Virus record (IMG/VR): IMGVR_UViG_3300025769_001094 | Location: 1 to 20,470 of that record | Source of the DNA: a virus | Length of the DNA stretch: 20,470 nucleotides | Strand: one strand, 5' to 3' | Shown: positions 1-6,909 of the stretch, one piece after another | Numbering within the stretch: position 1 is the stretch's first letter | How the letters are laid out: every line of letters starts with the position of its first letter | Position numbers and translations under genes: made by a program | The notes under the pieces: model-generated | The model's input: the letters and a program-made list of their open reading frames with translations, nothing else | Told to the model about the DNA's origin: nothing | Database searches by the model: none

Positions 1-103
1 CCGTCTTGATGCTTTAGTTTGGGCTTTAACCGACCTCTCACTTAACGGATACGCAAAACCACAACTAAAATTAGCGTACTCCAGTGCCAAGGGTTTAATG
101 TAA
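1..103 (+). CDS. terL: Terminase large subunit, C-terminal end (partial)
   Basis: An open frame enters from the left edge (complete codons from base 2) and stops at TAA 101-103, giving 33 residues. It begins RLDALVWALTDL, the ending I know from large terminase subunits, where this helix closes the nuclease domain. The large subunit is the ATP-driven motor and headful or cos nuclease that packages DNA through the portal. The portal gene follows after 4 nt, which is the standard terL-portal order. The ATPase and nuclease motifs lie outside the window, so the call rests on the tail motif and position. The gene is cut by the window edge, not broken. Confidence 0.8.
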   Translation, partial: RLDALVWALTDLSLNGYAKPQLKLAYSSAKGLM

Positions 104-107
104 TAAG

Positions 108-1439
108 ATGGCAAAGAAACTTTCAGAGACAGAAGCAACCCAGATACTAGGGATTGCTGGAGATAATACACAAAACGGTCAAATCCGTGCTGACGAGTTT
201 CTGCCTGAACTGCGTGGCAAACGTGCTATCCGTAAGTATCGTGAGATGCGTGACAACGACAGTACTATTGGTGCTGTTATGTATGCGACAGAGCAAGTAC
301 TACGTGACGTAGACATTAAGGTTATGCCAGCCAATGATACACCTGCAGCTAAACGTGAAGCTGAATTTGTGGAAAGTATCTTTGATGACATGGATCATAC
401 CCTAGATGACCATATCTCTGAGGCTTTGTCGTCCCTGACATTTGGCTTTGCTTGGTTTGAGGTTGTATATAAAAGACGTAATGGCCCAAACAACCGTTCT
501 GATAAGTCACGGTCTAAGTTTACTGATGGACGCATTGGTGTCCGTAAGATTGCATCTCGTGCGCCTTGGACTATTTCTAAGTTTGACGTAGACCAGAAGA
601 CAGGTGATGTCTTAGGTGTACACCAAGAAGGTGCAGGGTTTAACAATACTAGCTTCATTCCTACTCGTAAGTCTTTATATTATCGCACTACAGCTATTAA
701 CAACGATCCTTCTGGTCGTTCTATACTACGTAATGCGTACACTTCTTACGAATACCTTAACAATCTACAGAGCATCGAAGCTATCGCAGTTGAACGTGAA
801 CTTGCAGGTATTCCTGTGGCTCGTATTCCTGCTGAGTACCTCAGTACTGATGCTACTTCCGCACAAGCTGGGTTTGTCGGAAACCTGCAGCAAATACTCA
901 GAGATGTTAAGTTTAACGAGCAGGGATATATTATCCTGCCCTCAGACACCTACCCCGATAAAGACGGAAGTCCTACCTCCAATCGGCTCGTAGATGTTGA
1001 GCTTATGGCCTCTAATGGTAAACGTAATATTGAGATTGACCCTATAGTAAAGCGGTATCAGCATGACATTGCTCGTTCCGTACTTTCAGAGTTTCTTATG
1101 CTTGGTGGTGGCAACACTGGTTCGTATGCATTATCCAAGTCTAAGACAGACCTGTTCCTCCGTGCCTTAGAAAGTTACATCCAAGCTATCGTCGATGTCT
1201 TAAATAAACAGCTTGTCGAGAGACTTTGGGAGTTGAACGGTCTGAACTATGATCTAATGCCAACAGTAGTTGCTGGTGATGTTGCTCCACACGACCTACG
1301 TGAGATCGCAGCGTTCCTACGCAACCTAAATGGTGCTAATATTGATGTGTCGTCCCACCCAGAGGTTATCCAAGACCTTATGGATATTGCTGAACTACGG
1401 TACGACCAAGAAGTAACAACTGAACAGGAAACAGAATAA
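108..1439 (+). CDS. Phage portal protein
   Basis: A 443-residue protein of portal size, directly after the terminase end and upstream of protease and capsid genes. The N-terminal part has FLPELRGKRAIRKYREM (about residues 31-47), then a segment with DNDSTIGAVMYATEQVL and TFGFAWFEVVYKRR. I associate this pattern with portals of the DUF935/Mu gp29-like group in marine phages. The C-terminal third is helical and acidic, as expected for the portal wing and crown. Portals form a dodecameric ring at one capsid vertex that serves as DNA channel, packaging-motor dock and tail attachment site. The ATG follows the terminase stop after 4 nt. The stop TAA overlaps the next ATG by one base (TAATG), so translation is probably coupled. 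The exact portal subfamily is uncertain. Confidence 0.85.
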   Translation: MAKKLSETEATQILGIAGDNTQNGQIRADEFLPELRGKRAIRKYREMRDNDSTIGAVMYATEQVLRDVDIKVMPANDTPAAKREAEFVESIFDDMDHTLDDHISEALSSLTFGFAWFEVVYKRRNGPNNRSDKSRSKFTDGRIGVRKIASRAPWTISKFDVDQKTGDVLGVHQEGAGFNNTSFIPTRKSLYYRTTAINNDPSGRSILRNAYTSYEYLNNLQSIEAIAVERELAGIPVARIPAEYLSTDATSAQAGFVGNLQQILRDVKFNEQGYIILPSDTYPDKDGSPTSNRLVDVELMASNGKRNIEIDPIVKRYQHDIARSVLSEFLMLGGGNTGSYALSKSKTDLFLRALESYIQAIVDVLNKQLVERLWELNGLNYDLMPTVVAGDVAPHDLREIAAFLRNLNGANIDVSSHPEVIQDLMDIAELRYDQEVTTEQETE

Positions 1440-1810
1440 TGGCTAGTCTAGCAGACAGAGTGTTTGACAATGGCCTTTCAGTGCTAGACACAGAGGCCAA
1501 CCGTATTGACATTACCTCACAAGAGGTGACAACATATGCAGAAGCAACCAGTACCTACACTTTAGGTAATTCTACGTCACTTTCCATCGGCGCACCTGCT
1601 GATCGTACAGGCGGGGGTCGTGAAGTTACTGCTGCAGCTATCTCAGATGGTTCTGTCACTGGTACAGGTACTGCTACACATTATGCAATCGTTGATACGT
1701 CAAATTCTCGACTACTTGCTACAGGTTCTTTGAATGCTTCTCAATCGGTAACATCTGGTAACACATTTTCTCTAGGATCATTTACTATCGGTATCCCTGA
1801 TCCTGCATAG
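1439..1810 (+). CDS. Small structural protein of unknown function
   Basis: A 123-residue protein starting MASLADRVFDNGLSVLD, rich in Thr, Ser and Gly, with a predicted all-beta character and no hydrophobic signal. The start pattern and the later GTGTATHYAIVDTSNSRLLA segment recall a family of conserved hypothetical phage proteins found beside capsid and tail genes. I know no assigned function for it. The Ser/Thr-rich beta composition, the position behind portal and the following fibre-like genes suggest a virion surface or decoration role, but that is inference. The start codon overlaps the portal stop by one base, which favours coupled late expression. A gene fragment of a tail fibre is the main alternative. 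Confidence 0.6.
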   Translation: MASLADRVFDNGLSVLDTEANRIDITSQEVTTYAEATSTYTLGNSTSLSIGAPADRTGGGREVTAAAISDGSVTGTGTATHYAIVDTSNSRLLATGSLNASQSVTSGNTFSLGSFTIGIPDPA

Positions 1811-1817
1811 GTGACTT

Positions 1818-2273
1818 ATGGTTAAGCTAGTCAACAGGGCAAAGATGTCCACAAGCACTACTGGAACTGGGACAATAACTCTAGGTTCTGCTGAGAATGG
1901 ATACCAAAGTTTTGCTGATGCTGGTGTAACAGGTGGTGATGTTGTTTCATACGTTATAGAGGATGGAGACAACTGGGAAATTGGCAGAGGTGTATATACA
2001 TCTGTTGGTACGACACTTAACAGAGGCCCATTAGAGTCTAGTAATAGTGGATCAGCTATATCTCTATCAGGGGATGCTAAAATATTTATCTCAGGTACTG
2101 TGAATGAGATTTATCCTTATACTAACACGACTATAAACACAGACCAGACTTTAGATTCTAATGTTGAATACGAAACAGGTAGCGGAACTACTATAAATTC
2201 TGGCGTTACCCTAACTATCCCGACTGACTCACAACTTACAATAAACACGTACTCAGAAAAGCGTCCACTCTAA
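1818..2273 (+). CDS. Fibre-like structural protein, N-terminal adaptor type
   Basis: A 151-residue protein. Residues 1-100 match a recurrent phage pattern: a short VNRAK start, [18 protein letters not shown], then [14 protein letters not shown] and [15 protein letters not shown] recognise this as a domain often found at the start of phage tail fibres or as a separate small structural protein. The last 50 residues ([12 protein letters not shown]..., [20 protein letters not shown]) look like beta-strand repeats of a fibre or solenoid. The start ATG has AGGTGA upstream (about 1809-1814). It sits in a block of four similar beta-rich genes between portal and protease. The likely role is a virion fibre or decoration subunit. 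It is not a pseudogene by any visible sign, although the C-terminus is short for a complete fibre. Confidence 0.6.
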   Translation: MVKLVNRAKMSTSTTGTGTITLGSAENGYQSFADAGVTGGDVVSYVIEDGDNWEIGRGVYTSVGTTLNRGPLESSNSGSAISLSGDAKIFISGTVNEIYPYTNTTINTDQTLDSNVEYETGSGTTINSGVTLTIPTDSQLTINTYSEKRPL

Positions 2274-2282
2274 GGTAATACA

Positions 2283-2858
2283 ATGGGATTGAAATTAAAC
2301 ACTACCTCTGGTTCTATTACATTAGTTGCAGAAGACGGATCAGGTAATGCTGATGTAACTATACCTCGTGCAGGTATTGGCAGTGTATCCAGTTTAAGTG
2401 ACCTAAGTATTACTGCCACAGCGACAGAACTAAATTATGTCGATGGTGTAACGAGTGCGATACAAACGCAGTTAAACAGTAAGATTACAGCAGATGTAAC
2501 AGGCGAGTTTATTGCTGACAGTTATAACGAAACTTATGCTGCAGTTACATCAACCTCAAACGCCACTACGGTGGATTGTGAAACAGGTAACGCATTTAGT
2601 CATACCTTAACTGAGAACACAACTTTCACTTTTTCTAATCCACCTGCATCAGGCACAGCTTATACCTTTAGCTTAGAGGTTATTCAAGATGCTTCAGCTA
2701 GTGGTTATACAGTTACATGGCCTACATCTGTCGATTGGCCCAGCGCAACTGCTCCTACGCTTACAGCTACCGCATCTGCTAAAGATGTATTTGTATTTTA
2801 CACTCGTGATGGTGGTACTAACTGGTATGGGTTTACTTCAGGACAGGCTTTGGGATAA
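2283..2858 (+). CDS. Fibre-like structural protein with beta domain shared with the tail fibre
   Basis: A 191-residue protein. Residues 45-67 carry TATATELNYVDGVTSAIQTQLN, split here as TATATELNYVDG and VTSAIQTQLN, a phage fibre shaft motif. Residues 87-191 form a Thr/Ser-rich beta domain with HTLTENTTFTFSNP, TVTWPTSVDWPSATAPTLTA and DGGTNWYGFTSGQAL. The same domain closes the tail-side gene at 16641-17486: by hand alignment about 81 of 105 residues are identical without gaps. Such domains are usual in host-contact or decoration fibres. The ATG follows TAAGGT. Given its position in the head block, it may be a capsid or neck fibre rather than a tail fibre. The function is inferred from composition and paralogy only. 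Confidence 0.62.
   Translation: MGLKLNTTSGSITLVAEDGSGNADVTIPRAGIGSVSSLSDLSITATATELNYVDGVTSAIQTQLNSKITADVTGEFIADSYNETYAAVTSTSNATTVDCETGNAFSHTLTENTTFTFSNPPASGTAYTFSLEVIQDASASGYTVTWPTSVDWPSATAPTLTATASAKDVFVFYTRDGGTNWYGFTSGQALG
2541..2855 (+). repeat. Duplicated 105-residue fibre domain, head-side copy
   Basis: This segment encodes residues 87-191 of the gene at 2283. The partner is 17169-17483. The two protein segments align without gaps, with about 81 of 105 residues the same, including identical runs such as HTLTENTTFTFSNP and TVTWPTSVDWPSATAPTLTA. The DNA differs mostly at third codon positions. The copies are therefore old or independently acquired and held under protein-level selection, not a recent copy event. 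Confidence 0.8.
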
Positions 2859-2872
2859 ATAGGAGCAGATAA

Positions 2873-4540
2873 ATGGTAGGCTTTTCCCCATTAGCCTCTA
2901 GTACGCTGGGAGATGATGGGGGCGTAATTAATTACGAGTTGATCGCAAGTAATATTGCTGCTCAACCTGCCTTAATTTCCTCTGCAGCCCTTACGCAAGA
3001 CCACAACTTAGGTGTTGTAAGTTTTGTAACAGGTGCGCCTCTACTACAAACAACAAGTCTTACTCAAGATCATTCATTAACGAGTATAGCACTCCTATTT
3101 GGGACACCAATATTAGGTAGCCCAAGTGTAACACAAGAACATAGCCTACTGGTAACAAACCTAATTTCAGGTACACCAGAACTAGCTAATGTAAATGTTA
3201 CACAAGACCACGGTCTTACAGCATCAGGATTTATTCTAGGTTCTCCTACAGTATCCGATGCACCGATGGCAGAAGATGAGACATTCTCTGCACCATCCTT
3301 AGAGACTGGTAATGTTGTAGTCGAAGACACAAGTATCTCACAAGATCACAGTGTCACTGCAACAAATATAGTTTCTCTGACACCAGAGTTAATTAAAGCT
3401 GGTTTAACTCAAGATCACAACCTACAGCCTACAGAGTTTATCTCAGGTTCTCCACAAGTAGGTCAGTCTGGTCTAACAGAAAACTATAATTTACTTGCAA
3501 CTGGCTTCGTTACAGATACACCACAAGTTGATTTTGTAACCGCAATAGAGCAAGAGAATTTTACTGCAGACAACATCGTAACTGGCAACCCATTTACACA
3601 ATCTGCAGAACTGTCACAAGACCACAGCCTAAGCCCTGTGGGTATATTAACGCCTCTGCCCGATTTAGGTGAACCTGTTGATCCTAACGCAATCGTCGTC
3701 CAAGAAATTAAGGAAATAGAACAAATGTTTGGTGGCTGGCCCAGAAGAGCATATGAAGTCCCTGACGGACGACTGGTACAAGGCGAAAGAGAAATCGAAG
3801 CAACCTTCGGGGATAGAGTTTCGGTTGACCGTAAGGCTAAATCTCTAATCAAGTTTGGTAAGTCGGCTGATCTAGTTGCTGATACACTAGAGACCGTATG
3901 GACTGTCGGTGGTCACGAGACATACGTTACCGATAACACTATTGAGTATGTCTCTAGTTCCTCTGCAGCCGACACACAAACTATCAAAATAGAGTGTCAT
4001 ACAGTCTCAGGTACAGGTGCTGATACTAAGTTTACCTTCCTCGTACAAGAGGTAACACTAGATGGTCAGAACCCAGTAGCCCTAGATACTCCTGTAGCTC
4101 GTGTATCTCATGCATATAACACAAGTGGAACAGAACTTGTTGGTCGTGTAACAGTATACGAAAATACAACAGTGGTTGGTGGTGTACCATCAGACGAAAC
4201 TAAGATACACATTGACATTCCTCAAGGTCTTCAAGGATCACTCAAAGGTGCTACAACATTCTCAGATAGTGATTACTATATTCTCACTGGGGGCTTTGGC
4301 TCTGTAAGTAAGAAGCAAGAGGCTGCAGTAGACTTTTATTTAGAAGTTCGTACAGCAGGTGGTGTATTTATCCAACAAGCTGCAATTAGTGCAACTACTG
4401 GTGGCCCTTGGGACATCGACTTAGACCCTGCAGTTATCATCCCGAAAAATGCAGATGTTCGTATCACAGCAGAATCAGGTACAAATAATGCACATGTATT
4501 CGGAGTATTCAAAGGTTATCTCGCAAAGGTTCTTAACTAA
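2873..4540 (+). CDS. Repeat-containing structural protein (probable capsid or neck fibre)
   Basis: A 555-residue protein with two parts. Residues about 18-270 are tandem 23-residue repeats, the best units reading like TQDHNLxxxxFxxGxPxL. Ten units starting at residue 41 keep an exact period of 23, and a worn unit precedes them. Residues about 271-320 form a linker (IEQMFGGWPRRAY). Residues about 321-555 form a beta-rich domain (KFGKSADL, ETVWTVGGHETY, VSSSSAADTQTI, IIPKNADVRITAESGTNNA) that I recall as a recurrent conserved hypothetical in marine phages. No enzyme motif is visible. The ATG has AGGAG upstream (about 2861-2865). The stop overlaps the next ATG (TAATG). A trimeric fibre or decoration protein is likely. 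The attachment point on the virion is unknown. Confidence 0.62.
   Translation: MVGFSPLASSTLGDDGGVINYELIASNIAAQPALISSAALTQDHNLGVVSFVTGAPLLQTTSLTQDHSLTSIALLFGTPILGSPSVTQEHSLLVTNLISGTPELANVNVTQDHGLTASGFILGSPTVSDAPMAEDETFSAPSLETGNVVVEDTSISQDHSVTATNIVSLTPELIKAGLTQDHNLQPTEFISGSPQVGQSGLTENYNLLATGFVTDTPQVDFVTAIEQENFTADNIVTGNPFTQSAELSQDHSLSPVGILTPLPDLGEPVDPNAIVVQEIKEIEQMFGGWPRRAYEVPDGRLVQGEREIEATFGDRVSVDRKAKSLIKFGKSADLVADTLETVWTVGGHETYVTDNTIEYVSSSSAADTQTIKIECHTVSGTGADTKFTFLVQEVTLDGQNPVALDTPVARVSHAYNTSGTELVGRVTVYENTTVVGGVPSDETKIHIDIPQGLQGSLKGATTFSDSDYYILTGGFGSVSKKQEAAVDFYLEVRTAGGVFIQQAAISATTGGPWDIDLDPAVIIPKNADVRITAESGTNNAHVFGVFKGYLAKVLN
2993..3682 (+). repeat. Ten tandem 69-bp (23-residue) coding repeats
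   Basis: Units begin at residue 41 of the gene at 2873 and recur every 23 residues to residue 270 with no insertion or deletion. Consensus: T/S-Q-D/E-H at positions 1-4, L at 6, a large hydrophobic at 11, G at 14, P at 16 and a hydrophobic at 23. Units 5, 8 and 9 have lost the TQDH signature but keep the phase. A further worn unit occupies residues 18-40. The DNA has diverged far more than the protein pattern, so the array is old. Confidence 0.85.
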
Positions 4541-5721
4541 TGCCTAAAACAGCCCTCAAAAATAAGATGGAAGCCCACAATAAGAAGTCTAAGCATAAGG
4601 TAACTATGCGTATGCTAGAGGCTGTCTATGATCGTGGTGTTGGTGCATACCGTACAAACCCTGCTAGTGTTCGTCCTAACGTCAAGTCACCTGAACAGTG
4701 GGCTATGGCTCGTGTCAACAGTTTCCTGCGTATCGTAAGTGGCTCCAAGTCTGCTAACCACGATAAAGACCTACTACCTTCGTCGCATCCATCGTCGTCT
4801 AAGAAGAAGATGCTAAAGGCACAATATGCTAACGATGTCTTCACAACAGAGATGGAAGCACGTAGCCGTTCTATGGACATGGGTTGTGGTGGAGCTATCC
4901 ACGTACATGAGGTCGAAGGACAGGCCGTTTATATGCCATGTGGAAGCCACCAAGAGTATCTAGACTACTACCGTACCGAAGATGAGCAAGAAGACGCCTC
5001 AGTGGATCGCTTAGAGGCTCTCAGGGTCATTGTACAGGAAGTAATGAAAGAAGAATTTGCCAAGGCTGAATACCAAGGCGAAAAAGTAACTTTAAACAAG
5101 CCACGCAGATTGTCAGGTGGCAACAAAAAGTTTGAAGTGTTCGTTATGGATGGTGACAAAGTAAAACGAGTTACCTTTGGTGATCCTAACATGGAAATCC
5201 GTAGGGATAACCCAAAGGCTCGTGCAAACTTTAGATCACGCCATTCGTGTGATACTGCAACAGACAAAACCTCTGCTCGTTATTGGTCTTGTCGTATGTG
5301 GGAAGGAGGCACTAGCGTGTCTGAACTAACAAAATCAGTCGAGGGTCAAATCCTCAAAGCTGACGAAGAACAACGCATGGTCTATGGCTGGGCATCAGTA
5401 GTAACCGAAAAGGGTGAACCTGTAGTTGACCGCCAAGGCGATGTGATAGAACCTGAAACACTTGTTAAAGCTGTAAATAGCTTTATGGAACATGTGCGTG
5501 TAGGTAAAGAAATGCACAAAGGGGATCAGATTGGAGCAGTAATCCATTCTATGCCAGTCACTAAAGAGATTGGTGAGTCCCTTGGCATACAGAGTGACCG
5601 TGAAGGTTGGATCGTAGCGTTTAAAGTATATAACGATGACGTTTGGGCCAAGGTCAAATCTGGTGAATTAGCGGCCTTCTCTATTGGGGGTCGTGCAATC
5701 AAGGAGGACTACAGTGCCTAA
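4540..5721 (+). CDS. Multidomain prohead protease, XkdF-type serine protease at the C-terminus
   Basis: A 393-residue protein. Residues about 20-65 hold LEAVYDRGVGAYRTN and SPEQWAMARVNSFL, a phage domain of unknown role. Residues about 112-140 hold GCGGAIHVHE and MPCGSHQEY, and about 211-254 hold VTFGDPNMEIRRDNP, RSRHSCD and ARYWSCRMW; both have paired Cys and His. Residues about 268-386 match the XkdF (Peptidase_S78_2) protease family: MVYGWASVV, DRQGDVI, EMHKGDQIGAV, GWIVAFKVYNDDVWAKVKSG and FSIGG. The likely catalytic pair is H326 and S381. The enzyme matures the procapsid by cleaving scaffold and capsid precursors. The DELSLVDRPAN element that usually ends this family is missing and lies in the next gene. 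A strong internal in-frame start sits at 5317. The family call is firm; the roles of the N-terminal domains are not known. Confidence 0.82.
   Translation: MPKTALKNKMEAHNKKSKHKVTMRMLEAVYDRGVGAYRTNPASVRPNVKSPEQWAMARVNSFLRIVSGSKSANHDKDLLPSSHPSSSKKKMLKAQYANDVFTTEMEARSRSMDMGCGGAIHVHEVEGQAVYMPCGSHQEYLDYYRTEDEQEDASVDRLEALRVIVQEVMKEEFAKAEYQGEKVTLNKPRRLSGGNKKFEVFVMDGDKVKRVTFGDPNMEIRRDNPKARANFRSRHSCDTATDKTSARYWSCRMWEGGTSVSELTKSVEGQILKADEEQRMVYGWASVVTEKGEPVVDRQGDVIEPETLVKAVNSFMEHVRVGKEMHKGDQIGAVIHSMPVTKEIGESLGIQSDREGWIVAFKVYNDDVWAKVKSGELAAFSIGGRAIKEDYSA
5301..5319 (+). promoter_or_regulatory. Internal ribosome binding site and GTG start inside the protease gene
   Basis: GGAAGGAGG at 5301-5309 contains a full AAGGAGG anti-16S match, followed after 7 nt by GTG at 5317-5319. 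This GTG is codon 260 of the gene at 4540, in frame, exactly between the RYWSCRMW domain and the protease domain. Starting here would give a 134-residue free protease (5317-5721). Many starts in this window have weaker sites. Real use is inferred, not shown. Confidence 0.6.
5701..5716 (+). promoter_or_regulatory. Ribosome binding site deciding the scaffold gene start
   Basis: AAGGAGG at 5701-5707 precedes GTG 5714-5716 by 6 nt. The GTG overlaps the protease stop (TAA 5719-5721) by 8 nt, so re-initiation after protease translation is likely. A TTG at 5684 is in frame upstream but has no comparable site, so GTG 5714 is chosen. Confidence 0.75.
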
Positions 5722-6511
5722 TTTATTGAAACAGCTTGAACTGGATGAATTGTCCCTTGTGGATCGTCCTGCCAATGCACAGGCAATGGTCTCCTTGTTC
5801 AAGCGTGATGATTCCAATGGAGATAACATGGAACAAGAAGTAGACAAAATGTCAGATGACTTAAAAGCAAAACTGAAGCCATACATGGATAAAGGTATGT
5901 CTGAAGAAGATGCAATGAAAGCATATGAAATGGACATGAAGAAATCTGAAGCAGTAGAGATTGATGAGCTTGATATTGTTAAAGCTGAAAACGATGCTCT
6001 TAAAATTCAGAACGAAGACCTTCGTAAAGCTCTTATCGACAACGGCTTTGTAATCAAAGCTGACACAATCGAAAAGAAAGTTGAACCAGAATACATTGAG
6101 TACGAAGGTGAACAAATCAACAAAGCTGATGTACCTGCTGTAATTCTAAAAGCCTTAGAAGAAGCAGAGTTTGCAAAAGCTGATGCTGAACTAACAAAAC
6201 GTGCAACAGAAGCACTACCACACTTTGCAACAGACGTTGCTAAATCTCTAGTCGCAGAGTTTGGTGAAGTAGAATCTGTCATGGAATCACTGAAAGCTGC
6301 AGACGCAACTTTTGCTGAGACTATGGAAGAAGTTGGTAAATCAGACGCAGATGGCGAGTTTGCTACTGCTACTGATAAACTAGAGACCCTTGTTAAGTCT
6401 TACATGGACGACAACAAAATGAAGAAGAGTGACTACGCAAAAGCATACGCTGCCGTAGCTAAAACCGACGAAGGTAAAGCTCTTATTAACAAAAGCTATA
6501 AAGGGGAATAA
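5714..6511 (+). CDS. Probable capsid scaffolding protein carrying the protease C-terminal motif
   Basis: A 265-residue protein, start GTG 5714. Residues about 9-30 read LELDELSLVDRPANAQAM, which in XkdF/HK97-type proteases normally follows the SIGG motif at the C-terminus of the same chain. The rest is highly charged, Lys/Glu/Ala-rich and helical (ELDIVKAENDALKIQNEDLRK, split as ELDIVKAENDA and LKIQNEDLRK), with no Cys or Trp and likely coiled coil, typical of scaffolds. The position between protease and capsid genes fits a scaffold, which guides shell assembly and is then removed by the protease. An internal ATG at 5828 with TGGAG upstream could give a version without the protease motif. Alternatively this is the second half of a protease-scaffold polyprotein split by a frameshift. 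The scaffold role is inferred from context and composition. Confidence 0.65.
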   Translation: MPNLLKQLELDELSLVDRPANAQAMVSLFKRDDSNGDNMEQEVDKMSDDLKAKLKPYMDKGMSEEDAMKAYEMDMKKSEAVEIDELDIVKAENDALKIQNEDLRKALIDNGFVIKADTIEKKVEPEYIEYEGEQINKADVPAVILKALEEAEFAKADAELTKRATEALPHFATDVAKSLVAEFGEVESVMESLKAADATFAETMEEVGKSDADGEFATATDKLETLVKSYMDDNKMKKSDYAKAYAAVAKTDEGKALINKSYKGE

Positions 6512-6513
6512 TT

Positions 6514-6885
6514 ATGGCTGTAATGCAATCCCGTGACACACGGACATTCATTGCTGGCGAAGACCTATCGTCGGCGCAATTCAAATTCGTAACACTAGAA
6601 TCAGATGGTCAAGTAGACCTAGCTGACGCTGCAGGTGAGAACTGCATCGGTGTTTTGATTAACGACCCAGCGGCTGCAGAAGCAGCAACTGTTGTTATGT
6701 CTGGTAAAGTAATGGTAACTGCTGGCGGTACAATCGCTGCAGGTGCTGCTGTTGCTACAGACGCATCAGGTGACGCTGTAACAGCTTCGACAGGTAACAT
6801 CGTAATGGGTTACGCAACTGAGGCAGGTGTTGATGGTCAAATCATCGCTATCGAACTCATCCAAGGCGGCAACGCTGCGGCGTAA
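6514..6885 (+). CDS. Capsid decoration (cement) protein, DUF2190-like
   Basis: A 123-residue protein rich in Ala, Val, Gly and Thr, starting MAVMQSRDTRTF and followed by GEDLSSAQFKFVTLESDGQV and ENCIGVLINDPAAAEAATVV. It then has GGTIAAGAAVATDASGDAV and a final GQIIAIELI strand. This beta-barrel-like pattern and the position just before the major capsid gene match small decoration proteins of the DUF2190 type, which bind the outside of expanded capsids and stabilise them against DNA pressure. It starts 2 nt after the scaffold stop, with AAGGGGAA upstream as ribosome binding site. Decoration and capsid genes are often co-translated at high level. A different small head protein is possible but less likely. 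Confidence 0.7.
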   Translation: MAVMQSRDTRTFIAGEDLSSAQFKFVTLESDGQVDLADAAGENCIGVLINDPAAAEAATVVMSGKVMVTAGGTIAAGAAVATDASGDAVTASTGNIVMGYATEAGVDGQIIAIELIQGGNAAA

Positions 6886-6909
6886 TCAGCAATAGGAAGG
6901 ATATAGAAA

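Noticed and set aside
616-993. A 125-codon + strand frame inside the portal gene
   Set aside because: It overlaps the portal fully in another frame, has an implausible hydrophobic and Leu/Thr-rich composition, and no ribosome site. It is a shadow of the portal gene.
2993-3682. 69-bp periodic repeats as a possible CRISPR-like array
   Set aside because: The periodicity is in the protein; the DNA units are diverged, there is no repeat-spacer pattern, and the frame is open throughout.
5684-5713. TTG 5684 as start of the scaffold gene
   Set aside because: It lies deep in the protease gene without a ribosome site, whereas GTG 5714 has a perfect AAGGAGG at 6 nt.
5701-5725. Programmed +1 frameshift at GCC TAA between protease and scaffold
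   Set aside because: Re-pairing of the alanine tRNA in the shifted frame would be poor, and the Shine-Dalgarno site is placed for initiation at GTG 5714 rather than for stimulating a shift at the stop. Kept only as an alternative in the related finding.
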